DNA of 64,000 nt, taken from NCBI RefSeq assembly GCF_002933275.1, contig NZ_PSSX01000005.1:1-64000 (forward strand), given 5' to 3'. The notes below the pieces were generated by a model. The model was not told the origin of the DNA. It worked only from the letters and a program-made list of their open reading frames with translations, and made no database searches. This stretch comes from Marinobacter maroccanus. GTDB taxonomy: Bacteria > Pseudomonadota > Gammaproteobacteria > Pseudomonadales > Oleiphilaceae. How positions within the stretch are numbered: the first letter of the stretch is position 1; every line of letters begins with the position of its first letter. A program made the position numbers and the translations under genes. Of this stretch, positions 1 to 8,311 are shown in pieces.

Positions 1-2
1 TG

Positions 3-113
3 GAGGGAATGAACAACAAGATCAAGGTGATCAAGCGGATGGCTTATGGCTACCGGGACAACGATTACTTCTTCCTAAAGATAAAAGCAGCGTTTCCCGG
101 TAAAGCGCGATGA
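3..113 (+). CDS. ISL3-family transposase, C-terminal fragment
   Basis: The window opens inside an open frame of 36 codons ending in TGA at 111-113. Its peptide (EGMNNKIKVIKRMAYGYRDN, then a DYFFLKIKAAFPGKAR tail) has the pattern of the extreme C-terminus of ISL3 (IS204/IS1001/IS1165-type) DDE transposases, where 'E-G-x-N-N-x-I-K-x-I-K-R' follows the last catalytic segment. The rest of the gene lies upstream of the window, so whether the element is intact cannot be judged. The right inverted repeat and target duplication could not be placed with confidence. A T-run/A-run inverted repeat at 118-137 directly after the stop may belong to the element's end. Confidence 0.75.
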   Translation, partial: EGMNNKIKVIKRMAYGYRDNDYFFLKIKAAFPGKAR

Positions 114-202
114 ACCTTTTTTTTGGTCCCAAAAAAAGCTGGTACGTGACGGAACCGGCCAAAGAGTAACCCCGTTAAGGGTGACGACAGATCGAATCAG
201 AC

Positions 203-220
203 AGGGGCCGGATGGCCCCT
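203..220 (-). terminator. Probable terminator of malK
   Basis: A 7-bp perfect stem (AGGGGCC/GGCCCCT) with a GGAT loop sits just past the malK stop codon in the direction of its transcription. Only a weak T-rich stretch follows on the minus strand, so the call is moderate. Confidence 0.45.
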
Positions 221-229
221 CGGAGTAGG

Positions 230-1345
230 TTAGAAGTCGATGCAGGGCTCGCGATAGAGGCGCGGACAGGCGGTGCCGTCCTGGCGGAACAGGTGGCATT
301 TGTTGGCGTTCATGCCCAGGGTCATTCGGGCGCCTTCCTGTATCGGGTTGGAGCCGTCGGTGCGCATGGTGATTACGCCTTCGACGTTGTTGACGTCCAG
401 ATGTACCAGAGTCTGGTAGCCCAGGCGTTCCACTACGTGCACTTCGCCTTGCAGGTACATGTCGGCTTCCTGATCTTCGCTCAGGTGTTCCGGGCGAATC
501 CCCAGGGTTACGGTTTCGCCTTCGGAGAGTTCCGCGCCGTTTACCGGCAGTTCCAGGTGGTGATCGCCAGGCATGACGACTGTGGCGGACTGGTTGCTGG
601 CGGAAACGACGGTGCAATCAATGAAGTTCATCTTCGGCGAGCCGATAAAGCCGGCGACAAAACGGGTAGCAGGGTAGTGATAGAGCTCCATGGGTTTGCC
701 CACCTGGGCGATGGTGCCGTTGTCCAGGGCCACGATCTTGTCTGCCATGGTCATGGCTTCTACCTGGTCGTGGGTCACATACACCATGGTGGCGCCGAGG
801 CGCTTGTGCAGGCGGGAAATTTCGATGCGCATCTGGACCCGCAGGGAGGCATCGAGGTTTGACAGCGGCTCGTCAAACAGGAATACCTCGGGCTCCCGGA
901 CAATGGTCCGGCCGATGGCTACGCGTTGGCGCTGGCCGCCGGAGAGGTCTTTGGGCTTGCGCTCCAGGAGCTTGTCCAGTTGCAGCAAGTTGGCGGCATC
1001 CTGAACCCGACGGTTGATTTCAGTTTTGTTGGTTTTGGCCAGCTTGAGGCCAAACGCCATGTTTTCCGCCACGTCCATGTGGGGGTAGAGGGCATAGGAC
1101 TGGAACACCATGCCTACTTCCCGTTCCTTGGGCGGCAGGTTGTTAACCCGGTCGTTGCCGATGTACATGTCGCCGGAGGTAATGTCTTCCAGGCCTGCGA
1201 TCATGCGCAGCAGGGTGGATTTGCCGCAGCCGGAGGGCCCGACAAAGACCACGAATTCTCCGTCCTGAATGTCCAGGTTAACGTCTCGGGTTACCTGGGC
1301 TTCGTCATAGCTCTTGCAGATATTGCGTAAAGTGACGCTGGCCAT
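230..1345 (-). CDS. malK: ABC transporter ATP-binding protein, MalK/UgpC type
   Basis: This is the ATPase subunit of a carbohydrate ABC importer of the MalK/UgpC/MsmK group, 371 residues as is usual for the group. Visible motifs are Walker [10 protein letters not shown] near residue 40, the ABC signature LSGGQRQR near 135, Walker [13 protein letters not shown] near 155, the switch histidine in VTHDQ near 190, and a C-terminal OB/TOBE regulatory domain from about 235. It would energise uptake of maltose, trehalose or a related glucoside. It lies 31 bp downstream of the GH13 glucosidase gene and is probably cotranscribed with it. No binding protein or permease genes are visible: the next thing downstream is the transposase end, facing it. 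Such ATPases can also be shared between importers. The start has a modest purine-rich ribosome site. Confidence 0.88.
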   Translation of the reverse strand: MASVTLRNICKSYDEAQVTRDVNLDIQDGEFVVFVGPSGCGKSTLLRMIAGLEDITSGDMYIGNDRVNNLPPKEREVGMVFQSYALYPHMDVAENMAFGLKLAKTNKTEINRRVQDAANLLQLDKLLERKPKDLSGGQRQRVAIGRTIVREPEVFLFDEPLSNLDASLRVQMRIEISRLHKRLGATMVYVTHDQVEAMTMADKIVALDNGTIAQVGKPMELYHYPATRFVAGFIGSPKMNFIDCTVVSASNQSATVVMPGDHHLELPVNGAELSEGETVTLGIRPEHLSEDQEADMYLQGEVHVVERLGYQTLVHLDVNNVEGVITMRTDGSNPIQEGARMTLGMNANKCHLFRQDGTACPRLYREPCIDF

Positions 1346-1376
1346 ATCTCGTGTCTTCTTGTTAGGTCATTGAATG

Positions 1377-2990
1377 TCAGAGCCGGGCGATGTCGATGCC
1401 CCAGGGCCCGAGTGTCAGATCCTTGCCATGCCACTGGCCGCCCACGAAATCCGGGGTACCCGGTTCAGGTGAGCCAACGCCGGGCATTGGAATGGTGACG
1501 GCGCTTTCGCTCAAGTTCAGTGCCACCATCACGGTTTCATCACCCAGACTGCGTGTGTAAACCAGGGTATTCTTCGGGCTCTTGCTGAACTCTATGTCCC
1601 CTTTGAGCAGGATGGATTGATCCTTTCTCCAGCCCAGGAACGCCCGGTAGGCGGCCAGCACGGAATTATCCTCAGCATGCTGGACAGCGACAGCCGCATT
1701 GTAATGATCATCATAAACCGGCAGCCAGGGGCGCGCATCGGAGAATCCGGCGTGGGATTCCTTGTGGTGCCAGACCATGGGCGTACGGCAACCATCCCGG
1801 CCCTTGTATTCCGGCCAGAAGGTAATGCCGTAGGGATCGACAAGGTCTTCGTATTGCAGTTCGGCCTCGGTCAGCCCCAGTTCTTCACCCTGGTAGATGC
1901 AGACGCTGCCGCGCAGGGTCAGCAGCATGGCCATGTAGGCCTTGAGCTGCTGCTCCGATGTGGCGTTCCAGCGAGTGGCAACACGGGCTACATCGTGGTT
2001 GCCGATGGCCCAGCAGGGCCAGCCGTCGGTCAGCTTGCCTTCGATGGTGTTCACGGTTTTGTGGAAGAAATCCGCACCGTGCTGCTCTGTCAGCAGATCG
2101 AAGGAGTAAGCCATGTGCAGCTTGTCGCCACCGCTGGTGTAATCGGCCATGGTCTGAAGGGAATTGTCGTCGCCGATTTCGCCTACCGTGGTGGTGCCCG
2201 GGTACTGGTCCAGCAGAGCACGAAGGCGCTTCAGAAATTCGATGTTTTCCGGCTGGGTCTTGTCGTACTTGTGGAACTGGTAGGCGTAGGGGTTTTCCTT
2301 GCGCACGCCAATAGAGCCTTCTGCAACAGCCTTGCTGGCAGGGTTATCCCGCAGTTTGGGGTCGTGGAAGCAGAAGTTGATGGCATCCAGCCGGAACCCG
2401 TCGACGCCGCGGTCCAGCCAGAATTTAACATCTGACAGAACCTGTTCCTGAACCTCCGGGTTGTGGAAGTTCAGATCCGGCTGGCTGGTGAGAAAGTTGT
2501 GCAGATAATACTGCTTTCGGCGACTGTCCCAGGCCCATGCCGAGCCACCAAAGACCGACAGCCAGTTGTTCGGCGGCGTGCCGTCGGATTTCGGGTCGGC
2601 CCACACGTACCAGTCTGCCTTCGGGTTGTCACGGCTGGCACGGCTTTCGACAAACCAGGGGTGCTGGTCTGAGGAATGGCTCAACACCTGATCGATCATG
2701 ATTTTCAGGTCCCGCTTGTGGGCCTCGGCAATCAGCTCGTCGAAATCCTCCAGAGTTCCGAAGATAGGGTCCACGTTGCGATAATCCGAGACATCGTAGC
2801 CGAAGTCTTTCATCGGGGAGGTAAAGAACGGGGATAGCCAGATAGCGTCCACGTTCAGGCTGGCGATGTAGTCCAGCTTTGCGGTGACCCCGGGCAGGTC
2901 TCCTATACCATCGCCATTGGAGTCGTAAAAACTTCGCGGATAAACTTGGTAAATGACGGCGCCACGCCACCAGTCCGGGTTCTTGATCAT
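1377..2990 (-). CDS. GH13 alpha-glucosidase (HaG-like)
   Basis: This is a cytoplasmic retaining alpha-glucosidase of glycoside hydrolase family 13, 537 residues with no signal peptide. Starting at 2990 (MIKNPDWWRGAVIYQVYPRS) the catalytic residues fall at Asp202 (GFRLDAINF), Glu271 (VGEIGDDN) and Asp333 (AIGNHDVAR). From memory these are the same numbers as in Halomonas sp. H11 HaG, and long stretches read alike (GGDKLHMAYSFDLL; KGRDGCRTPM). This supports the 2990 start. The frame stays open upstream to 3335, with another ATG at 3044, but that extension is low-complexity and unlike the family. It probably hydrolyses maltose, sucrose or small alpha-glucosides brought in by the neighbouring MalK-energised importer. 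Trehalose-6-phosphate hydrolase or oligo-1,6-glucosidase are less likely alternatives. Confidence 0.88.
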   Translation of the reverse strand: MIKNPDWWRGAVIYQVYPRSFYDSNGDGIGDLPGVTAKLDYIASLNVDAIWLSPFFTSPMKDFGYDVSDYRNVDPIFGTLEDFDELIAEAHKRDLKIMIDQVLSHSSDQHPWFVESRASRDNPKADWYVWADPKSDGTPPNNWLSVFGGSAWAWDSRRKQYYLHNFLTSQPDLNFHNPEVQEQVLSDVKFWLDRGVDGFRLDAINFCFHDPKLRDNPASKAVAEGSIGVRKENPYAYQFHKYDKTQPENIEFLKRLRALLDQYPGTTTVGEIGDDNSLQTMADYTSGGDKLHMAYSFDLLTEQHGADFFHKTVNTIEGKLTDGWPCWAIGNHDVARVATRWNATSEQQLKAYMAMLLTLRGSVCIYQGEELGLTEAELQYEDLVDPYGITFWPEYKGRDGCRTPMVWHHKESHAGFSDARPWLPVYDDHYNAAVAVQHAEDNSVLAAYRAFLGWRKDQSILLKGDIEFSKSPKNTLVYTRSLGDETVMVALNLSESAVTIPMPGVGSPEPGTPDFVGGQWHGKDLTLGPWGIDIARL

Positions 2991-3130
2991 GTAGCCTCGC
3001 TTGTACTTCTGGCGGTGAGAAGTTGTTATTGTTGAGGTGGTCATAGGATTCCACCCAAATAGACTCGATCCATACTGCGTCTGGCGCGCCTTCCCTTCAT
3101 CCTCCTGCGCCACTTTTTGTTGGCGTAGAC

Positions 3131-3157
3131 GGGGGGATGAGGGGGGAGTAGGAGGGG
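3131..3157 (+). other. G-rich polypurine tract between GH13 gene and apbE
   Basis: In the 217-bp spacer between the divergent glucosidase and apbE genes, the plus strand carries G6-ATGA-G6-AGTA-GG-A-G4, almost pure purine. The opposite strand would give a C-rich 5' leader for the glucosidase mRNA. Its function is unknown. It is too irregular for a strict four-run G3 quadruplex, though two-layer structures are possible. No clear promoter was found in the rest of the spacer. Confidence 0.5.
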
Positions 3158-3207
3158 TGAGCCAACGATGGTGATGAGGAGTGGAAAACAGACATGGTGA
3201 ACCCGGA

Positions 3208-4221
3208 ATGAGTAATACAGGATTTGGAGAGTGGTTATGGCGGGCCCCGGTGTTGGTAACCTGCCTCTGGCTTGCCGGCTTTGCGGGCACGGCCAGCGCT
3301 GACTGGTATCGGTTCTCTGATACCGCCATGACCACGCCTGTCGAACTGGAGTTCTGGGCTGAGGATAAAGCGCTGGCGGACCGGGTTGGGCAAGAGGTGC
3401 TGGCGGTTTTTCATCAGGTCGATGAGCAGATGAGTCGCTACCGGGAGGACTCGGAAGTCTCCAGACTCAACCGCAATGCCGCCAATGGTCCCGTTACCGT
3501 CAGTGACGGTCTGTTCCAGGTGCTTGACAAGGCGCGGGAGGTATCGATTCTCAGTGATGGCGCCTTCGACATCACCTTTGGCTCGGTTGGTTACCTGTAC
3601 GACTTCAGAGCCGGCAAAAAGCCGACGGAGGAGGAGCTCCGATCTGGCCTGCCACGGGTGAATTTCCGGGATGTGATTCTTGATCGGGATGCCCAAACCG
3701 TCGAATTCCGCCAGACAGGGATCCGGGTGGACCTGGGCGGCATTGCCAAGGGCTATGCCGTTGATCTGGGTATCGAGCGCCTTGTGAGCCTTGGTATCCG
3801 CCATGCCCGCCTCAGTGCCGGTGGCGATATGAGGCTATTGGGAGACAAGCGGGGCCGACCCTGGTACGTGGGCATTCGGGACCCCCGCTCAGAACGGCGC
3901 AATGCGGTGGTTCTGCCGCTGGAAGACGTGGCGGTGTCTACCTCCGGGGATTACGAGCGGTTCTTCGTGGATGAAGCGGGAGAAAGAGTCCATCACATCC
4001 TGTCGCCTGAGACCGGCAAATCGGTTCAGGGCGTCCAGAGCGTGACCATTATCGGCGAGGACGCGCTGACAACCGACGGCCTGTCCACGGCGGTGTTTGT
4101 TCTCGGACCTGCGAAGGGATTGGAGATGATCGAGCGTTTGCCGGGTATTGATGTTGTGGTTATCGACGATCAGCGCATGATGCACGTGTCAGAAGGGCTC
4201 GTTCCGCCCCAAACAGACTAG
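3208..4221 (+). CDS. apbE: FAD:protein FMN transferase ApbE
   Basis: ApbE enzymes act in the periplasm and attach FMN from FAD to a Ser/Thr of extracytoplasmic proteins in a Mg-dependent reaction. The protein is 337 residues from the ATG at 3208. It has an N-terminal signal peptide (hydrophobic run to about residue 30, cleavage near TASADW) and no evident lipobox. Family hallmarks visible are MSRYREDSEVSRLN near residue 75, the glycine/lysine-rich DLGGIAKGYAVD near 175, a SAGGDMRLLG segment near 200 and the metal-site region ALTTDGLSTAVFVLG near 290. It is monocistronic: the GH13 gene diverges and the DUF1501 gene converges on a shared hairpin. None of the window's proteins shows a recognisable FMN-binding domain or flavinylation motif, so its client is unknown. 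GTG at 3181 is an alternative start. Confidence 0.9.
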   Translation: MSNTGFGEWLWRAPVLVTCLWLAGFAGTASADWYRFSDTAMTTPVELEFWAEDKALADRVGQEVLAVFHQVDEQMSRYREDSEVSRLNRNAANGPVTVSDGLFQVLDKAREVSILSDGAFDITFGSVGYLYDFRAGKKPTEEELRSGLPRVNFRDVILDRDAQTVEFRQTGIRVDLGGIAKGYAVDLGIERLVSLGIRHARLSAGGDMRLLGDKRGRPWYVGIRDPRSERRNAVVLPLEDVAVSTSGDYERFFVDEAGERVHHILSPETGKSVQGVQSVTIIGEDALTTDGLSTAVFVLGPAKGLEMIERLPGIDVVVIDDQRMMHVSEGLVPPQTD

Positions 4222-4234
4222 GGGCGGAACGAGC
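4197..4234. terminator. Bidirectional hairpin between apbE and DUF1501 gene
   Basis: A perfect 14-bp inverted repeat (4197-4210 with 4221-4234; core GTTCCGCCCC/GGGGCGGAAC) with a 10-nt loop spans the apbE stop codon. It lies 9 bp from the stop of the convergent gene. The T-tract is weak on both sides, but the position between two converging stop codons makes termination the likely role. Confidence 0.7.
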
Positions 4235-4242
4235 AGTTTCCG

Positions 4243-5802
4243 TCAATTTCCGATAGTGCCGTTTACGACATTCGAGAACGCAATAAGGCTGTCCTGAGAT
4301 GTGCCATTGCCCAGTCCGTGGCCATTGAAGCGGGTTCCGAACTGGTTTTGTTCACCGTGCAATGCCATGTAGTTGAGCAGCACGGTCTGAACCAACTGGT
4401 TGACGTTGTTGGCCGCAGGACTGGAGGCAGTTTCCACCGACGCATCAGAGCGCATGAAGCCGATCTGCCTGCGAATCGGAGCAGGGCGGCCTGCCGGGTT
4501 GTAAACCAGGAAGAAAGAGGCGGCCGTCTGCTGGTTGTCGCCGGTCCATTCGCCCTTGCCACGACCGTCCATGGAATCGTCAATCCGGCCGTTGCTCGAC
4601 ACCGAGCCGTCACTGAATACGTAGAGCATCAGCGGCATGCCCACCCGGGCTGCGTATTCCAAGCAGGCCCCCATACAACGGCCTGCCTGTTCGTCACGAC
4701 GTTCGCCGGTTCCGCGCTCACCCGTGTGGTAGTCGTAGCCTCCCATGGTGATCGTGCCGGCACCGGCATAGCCGCTCAGAACCAGCTTCATCACAGATGC
4801 AGTTTTGCGGAATTCGCGGTTGCTGTTGAACTCATCGCGGCTGAAGATGCCAGTGGGGCCAACGATTTCGAGATCCAACTCCGGATCCAGATCCGCCGGG
4901 TTGCCGAATCGGTCGGCGAGATCGGCACTCTTTACATAGCCACAGCGGACAAGGTCCTTGACGACTTCATCCGTCGAGATGCCCGTATTGACCTGGTTCA
5001 TCTTGGCGTCGCTGATGCGCTGGATGGATTCCATGACGGCGACAGCATCTTGCTGGTCCAGAATGCCGATCAGGTCGCCCACGTCCACCAGGCCGGTAAC
5101 GTCTGAGGGCCGGTCAATCTTCGTGGGACGTACCTCAGGATTGATCAGGTTCATCGGTGCCAGCGAGTTACCACCGGATTCCGAACTCTGTGAACCGACA
5201 AGAGAGAGCAGGGAGCCGTCGGCACCGGCGCGATGAATGCCATACATCGGGTTATGGGGGTTGTTGCCGGTGTCGTTTTCCGAGCGAGCCGCAATAATGG
5301 CGCCGTCGATTGCCGCCCGGGTGCCGGCACTGGTGCTCTGCAGGATGCCGCGCAGGAAACCACTGTCGGAATGGAACGCCAGGCCCAGCTCCGTGTTCAC
5401 GAACGCCGGGTCGTTGGGCAGCATGTCACCCGGCAGGCCAAGCTTGTTGTAGCCTGCAGTGCTCAGGAAGTCCATTTGCCCGCCCGACTTGCCCATCAGC
5501 ACATTGGAGCCGGCGATGTTGGCTCCGCCTGCCAGGTCAAAGCAGATAAATGGAATCTTGCCGGCACCCTGAACCGCTATGCCGCAGCTTTGCTTGAGCG
5601 TTTCCAGGTCTGAAGAGAGCGCCGCGGACGCCATTCTGGGATTACCGAACAGGCTGAACAGAGAGGCACCGAACACCGTCGCAGAGCCAGCCATCAGTCC
5701 CTGGGCGATAAATTCGCGGCGGGTCCGTGGTTTGCCGTGATCGTCATGGAGCAGTGGGCTGCCGTTGGCCAAAGGCTTCTTGCGTGATTTGCGTATAAAC
5801 AT
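4243..5802 (-). CDS. DUF1501 family protein, Tat-exported
   Basis: DUF1501 proteins are exported, distantly related to sulfatases/alkaline phosphatases, and of unknown activity. This one is 519 residues. A twin-arginine signal is visible (T27-R28-R29-E30-F31-I32 followed by a small-residue hydrophobic stretch), implying folding before export. The body has family-like segments such as FICFDLAGGANIAGSN near residue 85, GGYDYHTGERGTGERRDEQ near 355 and the VFSDGSVSSNGRIDDSMDG segment near 400, where Asp/Ser residues could bind metal. The start has a good ribosome site (AAGGAAG). It is the last gene of a three-gene minus-strand operon, 12 bp after the LamG/cytochrome gene. In other proteobacteria DUF1501 usually pairs with DUF1800; here the partners are cytochrome-like proteins instead. 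Its biochemical role is not known. Confidence 0.85.
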   Translation of the reverse strand: MFIRKSRKKPLANGSPLLHDDHGKPRTRREFIAQGLMAGSATVFGASLFSLFGNPRMASAALSSDLETLKQSCGIAVQGAGKIPFICFDLAGGANIAGSNVLMGKSGGQMDFLSTAGYNKLGLPGDMLPNDPAFVNTELGLAFHSDSGFLRGILQSTSAGTRAAIDGAIIAARSENDTGNNPHNPMYGIHRAGADGSLLSLVGSQSSESGGNSLAPMNLINPEVRPTKIDRPSDVTGLVDVGDLIGILDQQDAVAVMESIQRISDAKMNQVNTGISTDEVVKDLVRCGYVKSADLADRFGNPADLDPELDLEIVGPTGIFSRDEFNSNREFRKTASVMKLVLSGYAGAGTITMGGYDYHTGERGTGERRDEQAGRCMGACLEYAARVGMPLMLYVFSDGSVSSNGRIDDSMDGRGKGEWTGDNQQTAASFFLVYNPAGRPAPIRRQIGFMRSDASVETASSPAANNVNQLVQTVLLNYMALHGEQNQFGTRFNGHGLGNGTSQDSLIAFSNVVNGTIGN

Positions 5803-5814
5803 GATCGGCTTCCT

Positions 5815-8280
5815 TTACTGAACCAGGGTGGTGGCGCTGCCAAGCACAGCGGCGCAGCTAGCCTTGACGACTGTTTCCGTGCGGTCTGCTGGGCATCCGG
5901 CGCCACAGTTGGTCAGTTTATCCATAAGACTGCTGAGTTCGGTCTGTATATCGTTGTCTGCGGGCTGCGAAGTCAGATTGCTGCCTACGAAACGGGACAG
6001 AAGCGGCCCGGTAACCAGGCTCTTGCCGCCGTGATCAAAGGCCGTGCTGGCCGGGGCGGAAAAATCGAACCCGGGGAACATCTGGTCCCGAAGCTGTGCA
6101 TTTGAGACCAGGGCATCGCAATACTGGATGGCCATCTGGGTAACCGCCATCTGATGAGAGGACAGGAATCCCTGGATCGTCTCTACCGTGGGCAGTTGCT
6201 GCTTTACCGTGGTGTATGTGTTGAATACAGCCTGGTTGGTTGTGGGAACGCCGGTCATCCGCGACATGGACTCGTTGATCTCGTCAAACGTTTTCAAGCC
6301 GATCTCCGATGACGATGGCAGGTCAGCGGGTTGCGGTTGAGGCGGCAGAGAAGGCTCCGAACGGGCAAAGTTGTTACCGCCCAGCTGGTCGAACGTCAGG
6401 AAAAACTCATCGCTCTCGGGCCCGTTTTCCAGTGCAATGATGGTGCCCAGAGAGGAGAGCGGCTGCCCGGTGCCCGGTTCATAGCTGCCGCTGTCCAGGA
6501 CAACGTCCAGATTGGCCCAGGCCTGTCCGACAGTCGCTTCTTTGCCATTGATGCCCAGTCGCATGCCGCGCAGAGGAATGTTTGATGGCTCGGCGGTGTC
6601 ATCAAGGCTGATGAAGAAGGGACTGGTGAACCGGTAGGCATAGCTATCGAACTGGCTGACTTCGAACACGATGAAACTCTCGGGCAGGTTGATCAGGTGA
6701 GAGACTCCGAACAGGAGATAGAACTTCTGGCCAACACCCACCTCGAAGTTGGCCTGGACCTGTTCTGGTGTCAGCGCACGATTGTGGATGGCAACCATCC
6801 GGATCGCACCCTGCCAGGGGGAGTTGCCATCGGTCTCGTTGCCCAGTACCAGGGCAAAGCTGTCGTCCCATTCTGTCAACAGTCCGCCGTCGTCCGGGTC
6901 GACATCGCCGGTCGGAACGCCATTCACAAAAATCTGGCGCCCGGTCGCCGGGGTGTAATTCACCACCACGTGCTGGAGGGTTGCCTGCAGCAGCATGTCG
7001 GCGTCCTGGGTCGCGAAAGGCGTATTCTCATCGCTGGTGGTGCTGCGATGCAGTACTTCGTAACGCTGGAGCGACTGGCTGAGTGTAACGTTGCGAGTGG
7101 TGGATGAGCCCGAGTAGGTCACGATGCGGGCATCTTCCTGGGTGATGTTACCCGGGGCGACCCAGGCCTCGATGCTGTATTCGCCGGAAGCGGTCAACAG
7201 GGTGTGCAGCTTCCGGCTGGCGGTGGTACTGCCCTGGGCCTTGCCGGCAGGAACCATGAAACCCTGCTCATTTTCTCCTGCTGGGCCAAGGTCGATGCCC
7301 CAGCCGCCAACCCAGTCAACGTTTCCACTCAGAGTCAGATCCAGTGCAGGCGACACGCCGCTGGTGTCAAAGGCGGTCTGGCCTTCCCCGAATTTGAACT
7401 CGTAAAGGGCAATCACGTTGTCTTCAAAGCGGCCGCCGGAGTTTGCAAGCAGGCCGTCTGCCTGAAGGTTGAGCGCCTTGCTGGCAACCATTGCCGGGTC
7501 CACAGGCTGGGCGTTCAGATCCTGGACCATTTCGAGAATCTTCAGCTCCATCAAATCGGCCGAGGCTTCACAGTTGTCATCCCAGCAGTTATGGAAGTCG
7601 TAGCGTAAGCGCTCAACCAGTCGGGATGCGCCGGGATTCATTGCATCTATGCGGCTTCTCGCCTGGCCATAGGCTGTGGCGATATCAGCACTGGCAATAT
7701 AGGGAGTTTGGCCACCGTCAGCATGGCAGTCGCTGCAATACTGTCTGAGTTCTGGATACACAGTGGTGGAAAACAGACCAGGGTCGCTGGGCAGGGAAAC
7801 CGTGGCGCCGGGATCTTTGATTGTGGGAGGACGAAGTTCAACCGTTTTGGCTGAGCCTTCAGAACCGCCGGCCCAGTTGGAAATATAGGTGGTGAGAATG
7901 TCCACACAGGCTGACGTGCTCTGGAGCCAGCAATTGTGGCCACCGGCGACCTTGGTCACCATCGTGGACTGGGATGGATCAGACAGGTTAACGATGGAGT
8001 TCGCCTGGGCATAAGCCAGGTTCACGTCCTGCTCGTTGACGAACGTCGGTGCCTGACCATTGGAGCCGTGGCACGCGCCGCATTTATCCTGGGTGACCAG
8101 GTTGTCCCATACGGTGCGTTTGAAGTTGGCCACATCATCGGTCGAGGGAGCCGGCCCGTTGTAGGTAACCGTGCCTGAATTCTGTGATGTATTCGGCAGT
8201 TGTTCCGTGGATTCGCCACCGCAGGCCGAAAGCAGGAAGGCCAGGGCAGTGACGGCGATGACTGATTTGAGGGAGCTCAT
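5815..8280 (-). CDS. LamG-domain lipoprotein with two CxxCH heme motifs
   Basis: An exported lipoprotein of 821 residues. The start at 8280 (MSSLKSVIAVTALAFLLSAC, lipobox Cys20) has an AAAGGA ribosome site; an ATG 24 bp upstream also has one and would only lengthen the signal. Two c-type heme motifs are visible, C67-G-A-C70-H71 and C182-S-D-C185-H186. Each is followed by a second Cys pair in a HNCW...C pattern, suggesting two similar cytochrome-like repeats in residues 45-260. Residues of about 285-500 look like a concanavalin/LamG beta-sandwich (ALYEFKFGEGQTAFDTSG, then SIEAWVAPGNI). The C-terminal 180 residues are helical and Cys-containing. A sugar-binding or adhesive electron-transfer protein is plausible, but no function is known. 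It lies between the one-heme protein and the DUF1501 gene in the same operon. Confidence 0.75.
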   Translation of the reverse strand: MSSLKSVIAVTALAFLLSACGGESTEQLPNTSQNSGTVTYNGPAPSTDDVANFKRTVWDNLVTQDKCGACHGSNGQAPTFVNEQDVNLAYAQANSIVNLSDPSQSTMVTKVAGGHNCWLQSTSACVDILTTYISNWAGGSEGSAKTVELRPPTIKDPGATVSLPSDPGLFSTTVYPELRQYCSDCHADGGQTPYIASADIATAYGQARSRIDAMNPGASRLVERLRYDFHNCWDDNCEASADLMELKILEMVQDLNAQPVDPAMVASKALNLQADGLLANSGGRFEDNVIALYEFKFGEGQTAFDTSGVSPALDLTLSGNVDWVGGWGIDLGPAGENEQGFMVPAGKAQGSTTASRKLHTLLTASGEYSIEAWVAPGNITQEDARIVTYSGSSTTRNVTLSQSLQRYEVLHRSTTSDENTPFATQDADMLLQATLQHVVVNYTPATGRQIFVNGVPTGDVDPDDGGLLTEWDDSFALVLGNETDGNSPWQGAIRMVAIHNRALTPEQVQANFEVGVGQKFYLLFGVSHLINLPESFIVFEVSQFDSYAYRFTSPFFISLDDTAEPSNIPLRGMRLGINGKEATVGQAWANLDVVLDSGSYEPGTGQPLSSLGTIIALENGPESDEFFLTFDQLGGNNFARSEPSLPPQPQPADLPSSSEIGLKTFDEINESMSRMTGVPTTNQAVFNTYTTVKQQLPTVETIQGFLSSHQMAVTQMAIQYCDALVSNAQLRDQMFPGFDFSAPASTAFDHGGKSLVTGPLLSRFVGSNLTSQPADNDIQTELSSLMDKLTNCGAGCPADRTETVVKASCAAVLGSATTLVQ

Positions 8281-8311
8281 GGAAATTCCTTTAGGTGTTT
8301 TCATAGCGTCC

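Noticed and set aside
3131-3157. Canonical G-quadruplex
   Set aside because: Only three runs of three or more G are present, so the strict four-run rule is not met.
2991-3335. N-terminal extension of the GH13 protein to 652 residues
   Set aside because: The extra part is low-complexity and translates the G-rich tract. With the start at 2990 the catalytic residues take the same numbers as I recall for HaG, so the shorter form is preferred.
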